A stretch of 64,000 nucleotides of DNA from an uncultured Collinsella sp. (GTDB lineage Bacteria > Actinomycetota > Coriobacteriia > Coriobacteriales > Coriobacteriaceae). The DNA lies in assembly GCA_900539735.1 (NCBI GenBank), contig UQDE01000003.1:1-64000 (forward strand). The letters are read 5' to 3'. Below are positions 62,744-64,000 of this stretch, piece by piece. The translations under genes and the position numbers were made by a program. The notes below the pieces were generated by a model. The model was not told the DNA's origin. It made no database searches and saw only the letters and a list, made by a program, of their open reading frames with translations. Numbering within the stretch: the first letter of the stretch is position 1; every line of letters starts with the position of its first letter.

Positions 62744-63878
62744 AGTGCTACCCTCTTTAAATTCGCTCTCGAGTAATCCACTCCGTAGATTGGACACTCT
62801 TGGAGTAACAGATTTTTTAGACACACTTGACATATCTATAGATCCTTTTGAATGCGCGCATCGCATCTGGGATCAACTTGACAGGGAGCATCAAGAGATC
62901 GTCTCCTTCCTGATGCTAGGTGGAGAGATTGATCTCGATTCAGAAGTGGCAAAAAGAAGTCTGCTGAAAGGCACTGTTGAAACCATAGCCTCACTCGGGC
63001 TGCTAAGCAAGCACAATGGCAATGCCTCCCTTTCCGGTTTATCTCTAATCCGATATCATGGCATCTGGCTTTTTGCCGATGCGCCATCACCCTCGCCTTT
63101 ACTATATTTTGGCTCTGATTCAATTGGGCTCGCTCGTCGGCTAAGCCCATCCCCCGGAAAGAATGCCTTAGACCTCTGCTCTGGACCAGGCATCCAGGCA
63201 CTCATACTGGCAAAATCTGGAATGCACGTCACGGCGATAGATATCAATCCAATCGCCTCAGAAATCTGCCAACTAAACGCACTGGTCAATGGTATTAGCG
63301 AAGATTTAACTGTTCTAACCGGAAGTCTCTACAACGCACTAAACAATATCGAAAGCTCTTGCAGCTATGAACTCATTACGGTGAATCCTCCTTTGCTCCC
63401 AATCCCAGAAGACGTACCATACCCCTTCGTTGGCGATGGCGGCCCAGATGGCCTCAACATCACAAGCAAGGTTATTCGAGGTGCAGGAGATAAACTCACT
63501 GATAGCGGATACCTCTCTGCAATTGGAATGATTGGCCTTGGAACCAACAATCAATCAGCATTTGAACGAATACAGAACGATTTGTTGCAAGCTGGCCTCA
63601 ATGGCGTCTTGACAATAATCTCGAGCTTTAACCTCGGACCCCAATCTGGCTGGATCGACGGTATCGCATGCACATCTGTTGCACATGCTCCAGGAAAATA
63701 TTCCAGCAAAGAGGAGGCTGTAAAACAGATATCGCGCGCATACAAAAAAATCCACTACGACCGCGTCTGCACCTATCACTTGAAGGCGTGGAGGGAGAGA
63801 CAGCCCTTTCAAAATCCCATCCTAACGATTCAAGACTGCTCCGCAGATGGCAACCCACTTGGCCCCTGGATCCTCTAA
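62736..63878 (+). CDS. NPP-motif SAM methyltransferase (locus B)
   Basis: 380 residues. The N-terminal 110 residues look like a winged-helix domain (EIVSFLMLGGEIDLD then LKGTVETIASLGLL). The Rossmann methyltransferase core has motif I DLCSGPG (146-152), acidic AIDINP, and NPPL at 217-220. The NPP[YFWL] motif marks enzymes that methylate amide or amino nitrogens (PrmC/HemK, DNA and rRNA N-methyltransferases). The architecture also resembles actinobacterial DUF7059-type methyltransferases. The ATG at 62736 overlaps the radical SAM stop by 8 nt. Next to an Asn-rich precursor, Asn side-chain N-methylation is the natural hypothesis. Confidence 0.82.
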   Translation: MIEVLPSLNSLSSNPLRRLDTLGVTDFLDTLDISIDPFECAHRIWDQLDREHQEIVSFLMLGGEIDLDSEVAKRSLLKGTVETIASLGLLSKHNGNASLSGLSLIRYHGIWLFADAPSPSPLLYFGSDSIGLARRLSPSPGKNALDLCSGPGIQALILAKSGMHVTAIDINPIASEICQLNALVNGISEDLTVLTGSLYNALNNIESSCSYELITVNPPLLPIPEDVPYPFVGDGGPDGLNITSKVIRGAGDKLTDSGYLSAIGMIGLGTNNQSAFERIQNDLLQAGLNGVLTIISSFNLGPQSGWIDGIACTSVAHAPGKYSSKEEAVKQISRAYKKIHYDRVCTYHLKAWRERQPFQNPILTIQDCSADGNPLGPWIL

Positions 63879-63904
63879 AGCATCCGTCATACGAAAGCAG
63901 GTCA

Positions 63905-63942
63905 ATAGGCTGCGCGCCACTCTCTGATGACGCGCAGCCTAT
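63905..63942 (+). terminator. Terminator after locus B operon
   Basis: Stem ATAGGCTGCGCG (63905-63916, A905 and T906 counted) with CGCGCAGCCTAT (63931-63942), followed by CTCATTTCC. It closes the three-gene operon. Confidence 0.7.
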
Positions 63943-64000
63943 CTCATTTCCCCCGCGCTTTACCGAGCCCGACTCACACCTCATAGTTGGCACCGGTTTT

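Overview
The window is a high-GC bacterial chromosome segment. Gene content and order point to a Coriobacteriia actinobacterium, most likely Collinsella or a close relative. The clues are an actinobacterial-type integration host factor beside gmk and rpoZ, a PyrR/PyrB/PyrC/PyrK/PyrD/PyrF operon with class 1B PyrD plus PyrK, a bifunctional AdhE, pyruvate phosphate dikinase, and an rpsB-tsf-pyrH-frr-uppS-cdsA-dxr-rseP-ispG-proS run. The genus is an inference; no rRNA is present to confirm it.

Layout. 1-27.2 kb is almost entirely minus-strand housekeeping genes: pnp, rpsO, recO, era, dgkA, ybeY, phoH, mtaB, two dnaJ-type genes, hemW, dus, lepA, rpsT, holA, comEC, comEA, thiI, rpoZ, gmk, mihF, then the pyr operon headed by pyrR behind an attenuator. 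27.6-32.7 kb is plus-strand: rpmB, a REP-type transposase (itself minus-strand) between 49-bp inverted repeats, adhE and a small phosphotransferase. 32.8-52.8 kb returns to the minus strand with proS, ispG, rseP, dxr, cdsA, uppS, frr, pyrH, tsf, rpsB, a Xer recombinase, trmFO, dprA, comM, yraN, rnhB, rplS and ppdK. Many junctions are start/stop overlaps and many 3' ends carry clear intrinsic terminators.

From about 53 kb the character changes to a lower-GC accessory island with two separate peptide-modification (RiPP-like) loci. Locus A (53.5-58.7 kb) has a decayed ABC ATPase, an intact ABC exporter and a small membrane protein on the minus strand. Divergent from them is an operon of a PqqD-like/acyltransferase-like fusion, a radical SAM enzyme and a 60-residue cysteine-free peptide built on an octapeptide repeat. 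Locus B (60.1-63.9 kb) has a DUF1648 (SdpI-like) membrane protein divergent from a three-gene overlapping operon. That operon encodes a 241-residue precursor with a nitrile-hydratase-like leader and five Asn-Ala-Asn hexapeptide repeats, a radical SAM protein, and an N-methyltransferase-type enzyme with an NPPL motif.

The most interesting signal is locus B. An asparagine every six residues, a radical SAM enzyme and an NPP-type methyltransferase is the combination known from polytheonamide/aeronamide proteusins, where D-epimerisation and Asn N-methylation every sixth residue build a beta-helix. Here the repeat lies inside the protein, followed by about 100 more residues, rather than at the C terminus. 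No leader peptidase or exporter is seen in locus B itself; the exporter in locus A is the nearest candidate.
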